A stretch of 64,000 bases of DNA, from positions 930,001 through 994,000 of the forward strand of contig NZ_CBDDJA010000002.1 in assembly GCF_965229315.1 (NCBI RefSeq). The letters run 5' to 3'. Shown one piece after another: positions 50,671 to 57,690 of the stretch (position 1 is its first letter; the number at the start of each line of letters is the position of its first letter). Both the position numbers and the translations under genes were made by a program. The stretch is from Pelomonas sp965229315. GTDB lineage: Bacteria; Pseudomonadota; Gammaproteobacteria; Burkholderiales; Burkholderiaceae_C. The notes under the pieces are model-generated. The model was not told the origin of the DNA. It worked only from the letters and a program-made list of their open reading frames with translations, and did not search any database.

Positions 50671-52674
50671 CTACTTCTCGACCAGATGGGCCACCAGCAG
50701 GATGAGCTCGCCCACGTCGAACGGCTTGGACAGGTGGGCCTGGAAGCCGGCCATCAGTGACCGCTTGCGGTCTTCCGCGCGGGCGAATGCGGTGAGTGCC
50801 AGCGCGGGGACGCGCGCGCCCGGCGACTCGGCGGCGCGCAGCGCACGCATCATCTCGTAGCCGTCCATCAGCGGCATGCCCACGTCGCTGACGATGACGG
50901 CGGGCCGGGACGTCTGCACGGCCTGCAGCAGTGCCTCGGCCGACGCGAACGAGACGACATGGGCGCCCTGGTCTTGCAGCACGCGCTGCACCAGGCTGCG
51001 GGCGTCGGGCTCGTCGTCCACGACGAAGGCATGCACGCCGTCGAGCCGGGGCAGCGCGAAGTGTTCCGCGGTGCCGCTGTCTGCATGCGGGTGCTCGCGC
51101 GACTGCTCGTCGGCCTTCTGCAGGATGGACAGCGGCAAGGTGACGACGAAGCTCGCCCCCTGGCCCGGGCCGGCGCTCTCGGCATGGATGGTGCCGCCGT
51201 GCTGCTCGACGAGGTGCTTGCAGATCGCCAGGCCCAGGCCCAGCCCGCCGTGCGAGCGCGAGGCCGAACCGTCCTGCTGCGAGAACCGGTCGAAGACCTG
51301 CGGCAGGAACGAGGCCGGGATGCCGATGCCGTTGTCGCTGACGCTGAACTCGATGTGCGAGTTCACGCGCTGCAGCAGCACCTGCACCTTGCCGCCGGCC
51401 GGCGTGAACTTGATGGCGTTGTTCAGCAGGTTCCACGCCACCTGCTGCAGCCGCGCCGCGTCGCCGTTGGCCGTGGCGCGGCCCGGGTCCAGCAGCACCT
51501 GCAGCGTGATGCCCTTGGCGGCCGCCGCCGGCGTGACGGACTCCACCGCCGCCTGGATGACGTCGGCCACGGCCACCTGCTGCAGGTCCAGCCGCAGCTT
51601 GCCGGCCGTGATGCGGTTCAGGTCCAGCAGGTCGTCGATGAGCTGGACCTGCGCGCGCGCATTGCGGTCGATGACCTCGATGGCGCGCCGCATGTCGACC
51701 CGCTCGTCGCCGGGCCGCGCGCGCAGCAGCACCTGCGTCCAGCCGAGGATCGCCGTCAGCGGCGTGCGCAGCTCGTGCGACAGCGTGGCGAGGAACTCGT
51801 CCTTCAGCCGCGTGGCGCGCTGCGCCGCGATGCGCGCCTGCCGCTCGGCGGCGAGCACCTCCTCGTGCTGCCGGCTGCTCTGCTCCATCGCCTCGATGCG
51901 CAGGGTCTCGGTCATGTCGCGCGTCAGCTTGGCAAAGCCCACCAGTTGCCCGCTGCCGTCACGCAGCGCCGTGATCGTGACCTGCGCCCAGAAGGTGGTG
52001 CCGTTCTGGCGCAGCCGCCAACCGGTGTCGGTGAAGCTGCCGACCTCCTGGGCCTGCTGCAGTTCATGCGCCGGCCAGCCGCTGTCGCGCACGTCGGCGG
52101 GATAGAAGATGGAGAAGTGCTGGCCCAGGATCTCGCGGGCCGCATAGCCCTTGATGCGCTGTGCGCCCACGTTCCACGAGGCCACGCGGCCGTTCACGTC
52201 GAGCATGAAGATGGCATGGCCGCTCACCCCCTCGATCAGCAGCCGCAAGCGCTCCTCGCTGCGCCGCAGCGCTTCCTCGTGGTTGCGGCGCTGCGTCAGG
52301 TCGCGCGTGACCTTGGCGAAGCCCACCAGCCGGCCCGTGTCGTCGCGCATCGCCGTGATGACGACATTGGCCCAGAACAGCGAGCCGTCCTTGCGCATGC
52401 GCCAGCCTTCGTCCTCGAACGCGCCGTCACGGCCGGCCATCTCCAGCTCGTGCGCCGGCAGGCCGCGCGCCAGCGCATCCGGTGGGTAGAAACGCGAGAA
52501 ATGCTGGCCGATGATCTCGTGCGCCTGGTAGCCCTTGAAGCGCTCGGCGCCGGCATTCCACGTCAGCACCTGTCCGGCGGGGTCGAGCATGAAAATCGCG
52601 TAGTCGCGCACGCTGTCCACCAGCAGCCGGAAGCGTTCCTCGCTCTGGCCCAGCGTCTCGGCGCTCGTGTTCAT
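50671..52674 (-). CDS. Hybrid sensor histidine kinase (PAS-PAS-HisKA-HATPase-REC)
   Basis: A 667-residue soluble kinase. Two PAS domains (about residues 14-130 and 138-255) are clearly duplicated, sharing AIFMLD, W-N-x-GA and GQHFS-x-FYP. The HisKA domain has the phospho-His in LSHELRTPLTAILGW near residue 295. The ATPase domain has WNLLNNAIKFTPAGG, DNGIGIP and GGLGLGLAIC. The C-terminal receiver has the DDEP acidic pocket and the phospho-Asp in VIVSDVGMPLMDG. No transmembrane helix or DNA-binding domain; the output partner is unknown. ATG 52674 is chosen over ATG 52692. Confidence 0.92.
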   Translation of the reverse strand: MNTSAETLGQSEERFRLLVDSVRDYAIFMLDPAGQVLTWNAGAERFKGYQAHEIIGQHFSRFYPPDALARGLPAHELEMAGRDGAFEDEGWRMRKDGSLFWANVVITAMRDDTGRLVGFAKVTRDLTQRRNHEEALRRSEERLRLLIEGVSGHAIFMLDVNGRVASWNVGAQRIKGYAAREILGQHFSIFYPADVRDSGWPAHELQQAQEVGSFTDTGWRLRQNGTTFWAQVTITALRDGSGQLVGFAKLTRDMTETLRIEAMEQSSRQHEEVLAAERQARIAAQRATRLKDEFLATLSHELRTPLTAILGWTQVLLRARPGDERVDMRRAIEVIDRNARAQVQLIDDLLDLNRITAGKLRLDLQQVAVADVIQAAVESVTPAAAAKGITLQVLLDPGRATANGDAARLQQVAWNLLNNAIKFTPAGGKVQVLLQRVNSHIEFSVSDNGIGIPASFLPQVFDRFSQQDGSASRSHGGLGLGLAICKHLVEQHGGTIHAESAGPGQGASFVVTLPLSILQKADEQSREHPHADSGTAEHFALPRLDGVHAFVVDDEPDARSLVQRVLQDQGAHVVSFASAEALLQAVQTSRPAVIVSDVGMPLMDGYEMMRALRAAESPGARVPALALTAFARAEDRKRSLMAGFQAHLSKPFDVGELILLVAHLVEK

Positions 52675-52893
52675 GTGCGTGTTCCCCGTCATCCCTGTGG
52701 CGCCCCGGGTGCCGCCTGTTGCCAGGCGCTGGCCAGATCCTCGCGTGAATGCTGCCACAGCGAAGGCGAGCGGCGCCGCCTTTTGACGGCTGATCACGGC
52801 CGATCACGGGTGCCGGCCGGCACCGGGCCGTGCAGGGGCAGGTTGGCAGGCGCTGCGGGCTCAGCGCCGCGCCATGGCGGCGCCGCCCCCGCG

Positions 52894-54108
52894 TCATGCC
52901 CGGGCCACCGAGGGCGCGGCCGGCAGCGGTCGATCTGCTGTGACCCGCCAGCGCTCCGCCGGGCCGGCGGGCGTGGGCTCGTGGGCGCCTGCGAGGGCTT
53001 GAGCCAGCAGCCGGTGCACGGTGTCGGCCGTGCCGGTCCACGAGTGCCGGGCGACCCGCCGCGCCATCTCCGCGAGCCGGGCGCAGCGTGCCAGCGTGCC
53101 TTCGGCCAGCACGGCTTCGCAGGCGCGCACAAAGCCTTGCGAAGACGCGATGGTGACAGCGGGGAAGTACAGCGCCTGCACGTCGTGCAAGGCCGTGCTG
53201 ACGACGGGCAGGCCCGCGGCCATGAACTCCAGCGTCTGCGTCGGGCTCGTGAAGCGGGTGGGCGCGTTCAGGGCGAAAGGCATCAGCGCCAGGTCCCAGC
53301 CTGCCAGCAGGTGGGGCAGCAGGTCATAGGACTGCGAACCCAGCCAGTGGATGTTGGGGCGCTGCGGCAGGCGGGCCGGGTCCAGCCCGGTGACGGGGCC
53401 GGCCATGATGATGGACCACGCCGGATGGCGCTCGGCCAGCGCCGCGATGAGCCCCATGTCCAGGCGCTCGTCGATGACGCCGGCAAATCCCAGCCGGGCG
53501 CGCGGCAGGGCGGACTGCAGCGTGCGGGCCTGCTGCGCCAGCGGGCCGCGGATGTCCAGGGTGGCGGGCGAGAAGTGGCCCGGGTCGACGGCGCTGGGCA
53601 GGCAGTGGATGTTGTCGTGCAGGTGGCGGCGCACGTTGAACTGCGACGGCCCGGCCGTGAGCACCAGGGCTGCCTGTCGCATCAGCGCCAGGTCGCGGGC
53701 CTGCAGTTGCGGGCAGGCGCCATCGGCGGGCGACAGCTCCTCCATGCAGTCGTAGACCAGGCAGTCCGCACCCAGCGCGTTGGCCAGCGGCAGCGCCATC
53801 GGCGTGCACAGCCAGGCCACGGCCACGTGCAGCCGCCGCGCATCGATGTGCTGGCGCAGCAGTCGCTGCAGCGGGCCGTGCTGGCTGTCGTGGAACCCCG
53901 TGGCGCGCAGCGGCGTGCGGGGCGTCAGCACCGTGAGGTGCGGCGCAACCTCGGCCACGTCCAGGCGCGGGGCGCCGCGGTCGTGCTGCGGGGTCTCCAC
54001 GAACAGCACCTGCCAGCGCTCGGCCAGCCGTGCCAGCAGATGTTGCGGGCGCCGGCCGGAGAGGCTCCAGCGCAGTGGCGAGACAACGAGCAGCACAGGC
54101 AGTGACAT
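52894..54108 (-). CDS. Glycosyltransferase, GT-B fold
   Basis: A 404-residue cytosolic glycosyltransferase related to GT4-like enzymes of the TuaH type. It begins PVLLVVSPLRWSLSGRRPQH (N-terminal Rossmann domain) and has YDCMEELSP near residue 120. The donor-binding domain contains GFAGVIDERLDMGLIAAL and FTSPTQTLEFMAAGLPVVST (about residues 283-302). No other polysaccharide genes are adjacent, so substrate and product are unknown. The 219 bases before the kinase gene contain a perfect 16-bp palindrome at 52809-52824 without a T-tract. Confidence 0.82.
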   Translation of the reverse strand: MSLPVLLVVSPLRWSLSGRRPQHLLARLAERWQVLFVETPQHDRGAPRLDVAEVAPHLTVLTPRTPLRATGFHDSQHGPLQRLLRQHIDARRLHVAVAWLCTPMALPLANALGADCLVYDCMEELSPADGACPQLQARDLALMRQAALVLTAGPSQFNVRRHLHDNIHCLPSAVDPGHFSPATLDIRGPLAQQARTLQSALPRARLGFAGVIDERLDMGLIAALAERHPAWSIIMAGPVTGLDPARLPQRPNIHWLGSQSYDLLPHLLAGWDLALMPFALNAPTRFTSPTQTLEFMAAGLPVVSTALHDVQALYFPAVTIASSQGFVRACEAVLAEGTLARCARLAEMARRVARHSWTGTADTVHRLLAQALAGAHEPTPAGPAERWRVTADRPLPAAPSVARA

Positions 54109-54249
54109 GGGGGCAGCGGCGGGTGGGCTTCCGCACATCCCGGCAAGCGCCGTTCCCGGTGGCCGGCATGCCAGCGCTTGGACATGACAGGCCTGGCTAA
54201 GCGTCCTGCAGCATTTGCAGGCTGGGCCGCAAACCGCCGCGCTGGACCG

Positions 54250-55392
54250 TCAGCCCGAGCGGAACCTGCCGGGTGACAGATGCTGCGGCTCGACGCCGGC
54301 GTCGGCCACGTCCTGCGGCAGCGCACGGCCCAACGCCAGCGCCGCGGCGGCGCGGCCCAGCGCGGGCGAGGTCTGGATGCCGTAGCCCCCCTGGCCCGCA
54401 CACCAGAAGAAGCCTTGCGCCGAGGGCTCGAAGCCCACGACCGGCGAGCGGTCCGGGCTGAACACGCGCAGGCCGGCCCAGCGGTGGCGCACGCGCCGCA
54501 CCGGCTGGCCGGTCAGCGTCTCGAAGCGGTCCACGGCGATGGCCACGTCCAGTTCCTCGGGCTGCGCGTCGCAGGGCGGGCTGGGCGTCTCGTCGGCGGC
54601 GGAGATCAGCAGCAGGCCGGCGTCCGGCTTGAAGTAGTGGCTCTCGTCGATGGCCACCACGGCGGGCCACAGCGCGGCGTCCATGCCGTCGGGCAGCTCG
54701 ATGAGCACGGCGGTGCGGCGCAGCGGCTGCAGCGGCACCGGCGCAATGCCCGCCAGCGCGGCCACGGCGTCGGCCCAGGCACCCGCCGCATTGATGACCG
54801 TGGCGGCGCGAAAGCTGCCCGTGGCGGTGTGGGCCAGCCAGTTGTCGCCGTCGCGCTCCAGCGCCTGCAGCCCGGTGCCCAGGTGCAGTTGCGCCCCCAG
54901 CGCGCGGGCCTGGCGCAGGAAGCCCTGGTGCAGCAGGTCCACGTCGATGTCCGCAGACGTGGCGTCCAGCAGCGCGCCGGCCACGCGGTCGCGCTGCAGC
55001 AGCGGGATGCGCGCCAGCACGTCGGCCGCGCTCAGCGCCGTCGTGCAGTGGCGGATGTGCGCGTCGGCGATGAAGTCTTCGGCCAGCGGCTCCTGCCCGG
55101 GGCCGATGAGGAACAGCGTGTCGCGCTGGCGCAGCACGGCCTGCTTGCTCATGCCGTGCGGTGGTGCGACGAAATCGCCGAGGCTGGCGCGGGTCAGTGC
55201 CCGGATCGTGGCGTTGCCGTACAGGGTGGAATACAGCGCCGCAGAACGGCCGGTGGCGTGGTAACCCGCATGGGTTTCGGCCTCAAGCACGGCCACACTG
55301 CCCGCGCTCGCGAGTGACGCGGCCACGGAGGCGCCGGCGATGCCGGCACCGATGACGATGAAATCCACGTTCGTCGTTGTCGTTTGGCCCAC
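54250..55392 (-). CDS. DauA-like FAD-dependent D-amino-acid dehydrogenase
   Basis: A 380-residue flavoenzyme of the DAO family. It has the FAD dinucleotide motif IVIGAGIAGASVAASLASAG (residues 12-31), then GYHATGRSAALYSTLYGN, ATSADIDVDLLHQGF, INAAGAWADAVAALAGI and FWCAGQGGYGIQTSPALGR. These blocks closely resemble Pseudomonas D-arginine dehydrogenase DauA as I recall it, so oxidation of a D-amino acid to the keto acid and ammonia is likely; the substrate range is unknown. GTG 55392 starts 16 bases from a palindromic operator. Divergent from the POT transporter. Confidence 0.82.
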   Translation of the reverse strand: MGQTTTTNVDFIVIGAGIAGASVAASLASAGSVAVLEAETHAGYHATGRSAALYSTLYGNATIRALTRASLGDFVAPPHGMSKQAVLRQRDTLFLIGPGQEPLAEDFIADAHIRHCTTALSAADVLARIPLLQRDRVAGALLDATSADIDVDLLHQGFLRQARALGAQLHLGTGLQALERDGDNWLAHTATGSFRAATVINAAGAWADAVAALAGIAPVPLQPLRRTAVLIELPDGMDAALWPAVVAIDESHYFKPDAGLLLISAADETPSPPCDAQPEELDVAIAVDRFETLTGQPVRRVRHRWAGLRVFSPDRSPVVGFEPSAQGFFWCAGQGGYGIQTSPALGRAAAALALGRALPQDVADAGVEPQHLSPGRFRSG

Positions 55393-55407
55393 GTCGCTTG
55401 CATGTAG

Positions 55408-55422
55408 TTTCCAAAATGGAAA
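55408..55422. promoter_or_regulatory. Palindromic operator O1
   Basis: TTTCCAAAATGGAAA, a perfect inverted repeat of TTTCCA around AAA. It differs by one base from the operator core at 57637-57651 and occurs in the divergent promoter region of the dehydrogenase and POT transporter genes. It covers the predicted transcription start of the dehydrogenase promoter. The likely ligand is the XRE-cupin regulator encoded between the two sites. Confidence 0.8.
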
Positions 55423-55425
55423 ATA

Positions 55426-55454
55426 AATGTACCATTACGAAAAACATTGGGCAA
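55426..55454 (-). promoter_or_regulatory. Promoter of the DauA-like gene
   Basis: On the minus strand TTGCCC (55454-55449) and TACATT (55431-55426) have an exact 17-base spacer. Transcription would start near 55419, inside operator O1, an arrangement that suits repression. Confidence 0.6.
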
Positions 55455-55515
55455 TGCCGATTCGCGCGCCGATCCTGTTCATCGTGCGCCGTGACCAGGC
55501 TTAGAGGAGATCGTT

Positions 55516-56802
55516 GTGGACGCTTCCCTGCAACCCCGCGCCCCGGCGCAGTGGTTCGGCCAGCCGCGTGGCCTGGTGGTGCTGTTCCTGACCGAGGCGT
55601 GGGAGAAGTTCTCCTTCTACGGGATGAAGGCGCTGCTGATCTATTACATGATCCGGCACCTGCAGATCCCGCAGGCCGACGCGTCGCTGATCTACGGTGC
55701 CTATGCCGGCGGCGTGTACCTGACACCGATCTTCGGCGGGGTCATCGCCGACCGCTGGCTGGGCCGGCGCCGGGCCATCCTGATCGGCGGCGCGCTGATG
55801 GCGCTGGGGCATTTCACGCTGGTGTGGGAGTCGCTGTTCTTCCCCGCGCTGGTGCTCATTGCCCTGGGCAACGGGCTGTTCCTGCCCAACCTGCCCAGCC
55901 AGGTCGGTGACCTCTACGGCGAGAAGGACCCGCGCCGCGGCGGTGCCTACAACGTCTACTACGCGGGCGTGAACCTGGGCGGCATGCTGGCGCCACTGGT
56001 CTGCGGCACGCTGGGCGAGCTGTATGGCTGGCACGTGGGCTTCGGCGCCGCGGGCATCGGCATGTGCCTGGGGCTGGTCATCTACCTGCTGGGCTCGCGC
56101 CACCTGCCGCCGGACCGGCCGCGCTCGACCGAACCGGCGGCCAGCGCACCCGTGGGCACCGCGACCGGCAGCTTCGTGCCGCTGCTGCTGGTGGCGCTGG
56201 CCGTCGTCGTGTTCCGCAGCGCCTACGAGCAGAGCGGCAACACGATGGCGGTGTGGGTCGAGAGCGGTGTGGACCGCTCGCTGTGGGGCTTCACGGTGCC
56301 GATGACGTGGGTGCAGTCGCTGAACTCGCTGTTCGTGCTGGCGCTCACGCCGTTCGTCATCGCTGGCTGGCGACGTGCGGCGGCACGCGGACGCGAGCCG
56401 TCATCGCTGGCCAAGATGGCGCTGGGCGCGGCCGGCGTGGCGCTGTCTTACCTGGCGCTGGCGCTGCTGGTGGCCACGCATGGCGGCGCGCCGGTGCACA
56501 TGCTGTGGGTGGTGGCCTTCTTCGTGATCTACACGCTGGGCGAGCTGTACATCCTGCCGGTGGGCCTGGGCCTGTTTGCCAAGCTGGCACCGCGCGGCAT
56601 GGGCGCCACGGTCATCGCTGCCTGGTTCCTCGCGTCGTTCGGCGGCAACCTGCTGTCGGGCGTGGTGGGCCGGGCCTGGACGACGCTGGGGCCGACGAGC
56701 TTCTTCGTGGCGCTGGCCGGCATCGCGGGGCTGGCGGCGGCGGCGTTGCTGTCGCTGGCGCCGATGCTGCGGCGCGTGGAGGCCGCGCGGGCCGCGCAGT
56801 GA
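55516..56802 (+). CDS. POT-family peptide/proton symporter
   Basis: Inner-membrane proton-coupled oligopeptide transporter (PTR2/POT, MFS fold) of 428 residues with about 12 helices. The N-terminal signature TEAWEKFSFYGMKALLIYYM matches the ExxExFxxYG motif of the family. AYAGGVYLTPIFGGVIADRWLG and NVYYAGVNLGGMLAPLVCG are the conserved loops. GTG 55516 follows AGGAG. It should bring di- or tripeptides into the cytoplasm; this is the family to which MlrD of the microcystin-degradation cluster has been assigned. Confidence 0.9.
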   Translation: MDASLQPRAPAQWFGQPRGLVVLFLTEAWEKFSFYGMKALLIYYMIRHLQIPQADASLIYGAYAGGVYLTPIFGGVIADRWLGRRRAILIGGALMALGHFTLVWESLFFPALVLIALGNGLFLPNLPSQVGDLYGEKDPRRGGAYNVYYAGVNLGGMLAPLVCGTLGELYGWHVGFGAAGIGMCLGLVIYLLGSRHLPPDRPRSTEPAASAPVGTATGSFVPLLLVALAVVVFRSAYEQSGNTMAVWVESGVDRSLWGFTVPMTWVQSLNSLFVLALTPFVIAGWRRAAARGREPSSLAKMALGAAGVALSYLALALLVATHGGAPVHMLWVVAFFVIYTLGELYILPVGLGLFAKLAPRGMGATVIAAWFLASFGGNLLSGVVGRAWTTLGPTSFFVALAGIAGLAAAALLSLAPMLRRVEAARAAQ

Positions 56803-56805
56803 CGT

Positions 56806-57522
56806 TCAGCGGCGCGTCGCCTTCGCCTTCGGCCTGGCGGTGCGTGCCGCCTTGGCCGCCGCCGGCGGCGCCGGTGCGGCCAGGCGTTGCGACGCTTCCA
56901 CGAAGTGCTGCGTCATCTGGTCGTTGTGGCCGTTGCGCGGCGCGCAGGTGGCCACCAGGCGGCAGGTGCCCTCAGCCGCCTTCAGGTAGGCGTGGCCCAT
57001 CTCGCTGTCGAAGAAGATGGAGTCGCCCACCTTCAGGATGACCGGTGCGTACAGCTCCGAATGGAAGGCGACCTCGCCGTCGATCACGTAGGCGAACTCT
57101 TCGCCAGGGTGGCGGATCAGGTCGCCGAACTCGGCCTTGAACTCCTCCAGTGTGCGCGCACGCACCTCGGCGATCAGCGGCGTGAAGCGCTTGTTCAGCA
57201 GCTCGGACGCGAGATAGGTCTGCTTGTAGCTCTGCGTGTCGACGACCTGGCCGTCGCCGGCGCGGTGCACCACGCGCCGGCCGCCGCCGCTGGCCGCCGG
57301 GCGCGCGCCCTGCGTGTCGTGCAGCAGCTCGGCCATGTCCACGCCCAGCCCCTTGCTGAGCAGCATCAGCTTGTCGTACGACAGCGAGACGTTGCCTTTT
57401 TCCAATTTGGACAACGTGGACACCGCCAAGCCGGTGCGCTCGCCGACCTGGGCCAGCGTCAGCCCGAGGCGCTTGCGCACGCTGCGGATGTGGTCGCCGG
57501 GAGAGGTGGTGGGGGAGGCCAT
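56806..57522 (-). CDS. XRE-cupin transcriptional regulator
   Basis: A 238-residue repressor-type protein. The N-terminal HTH (residues 8-65) contains RLGLTLAQVGERTGLAVSTL and SKLEKGNVSLSYDKL. The C-terminal cupin domain (about residues 115-190) has HPGEEFAYVIDGEVAFHSEL and DSIFFDSEMGHAYLKA, a small-molecule sensor of the PuuR type. An Ala/Lys-rich tail ends the chain. It lies convergent to the POT gene and divergent from the receptor gene. The SKLEK codons carry an operator-like sequence (see 57399-57413). Control of the flanking peptide genes is inferred from the shared operators. Confidence 0.9.
   Translation of the reverse strand: MASPTTSPGDHIRSVRKRLGLTLAQVGERTGLAVSTLSKLEKGNVSLSYDKLMLLSKGLGVDMAELLHDTQGARPAASGGGRRVVHRAGDGQVVDTQSYKQTYLASELLNKRFTPLIAEVRARTLEEFKAEFGDLIRHPGEEFAYVIDGEVAFHSELYAPVILKVGDSIFFDSEMGHAYLKAAEGTCRLVATCAPRNGHNDQMTQHFVEASQRLAAPAPPAAAKAARTARPKAKATRR
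57399..57413. promoter_or_regulatory. Intragenic operator-like palindrome in the regulator gene
   Basis: On the minus strand this reads TGTCCAAATTGGAAA, one base different from the operator core TTTCCAAATTGGAAA found upstream of the receptor gene. It falls about 110 bases inside the regulator's coding sequence, in the codons for SKLEK. These are AAA TTG GAA AAA, whereas Lys and Glu elsewhere in this gene are mostly AAG and GAG. A roadblock-type autoregulatory site is possible. Confidence 0.6.
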
Positions 57523-57625
57523 GGGGATGCTGACGGTGTCGATTCATCTTAGGCCATGCCCGCGCGGGAGCAGTCCCCCTGCTTGCCCTGACACGAATCT
57601 GCTTTTCATATAAGGTTTACACCGA

Positions 57626-57651
57626 TTGGAAATAGTTTTCCAAATTGGAAA
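57626..57651. promoter_or_regulatory. Compound operator O2 before the TonB receptor gene
   Basis: Three 7-base half sites in a row: TTGGAAA (57626-57632), TTTCCAA (57637-57643) and TTGGAAA (57645-57651). The last two form the perfect palindrome TTTCCAAATTGGAAA and the first two a second one with a 4-base spacer. A possible promoter, CTGACA/TATAAG (57588-57614), lies just before it, so binding would block initiation or early elongation. The receptor's ribosome binding site follows at 57680. Confidence 0.8.
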
Positions 57652-57690
57652 CTTTGTCCATCAAACAACCTTCTGACTCAGGAGATGCTC

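Noticed and set aside
52809..52824. Perfect palindrome GGTGCCGGCCGGCACC between the kinase and glycosyltransferase genes
   Set aside because: No T-tract on either side, so not called a terminator; GC-rich palindromes arise easily here and no second copy was seen.
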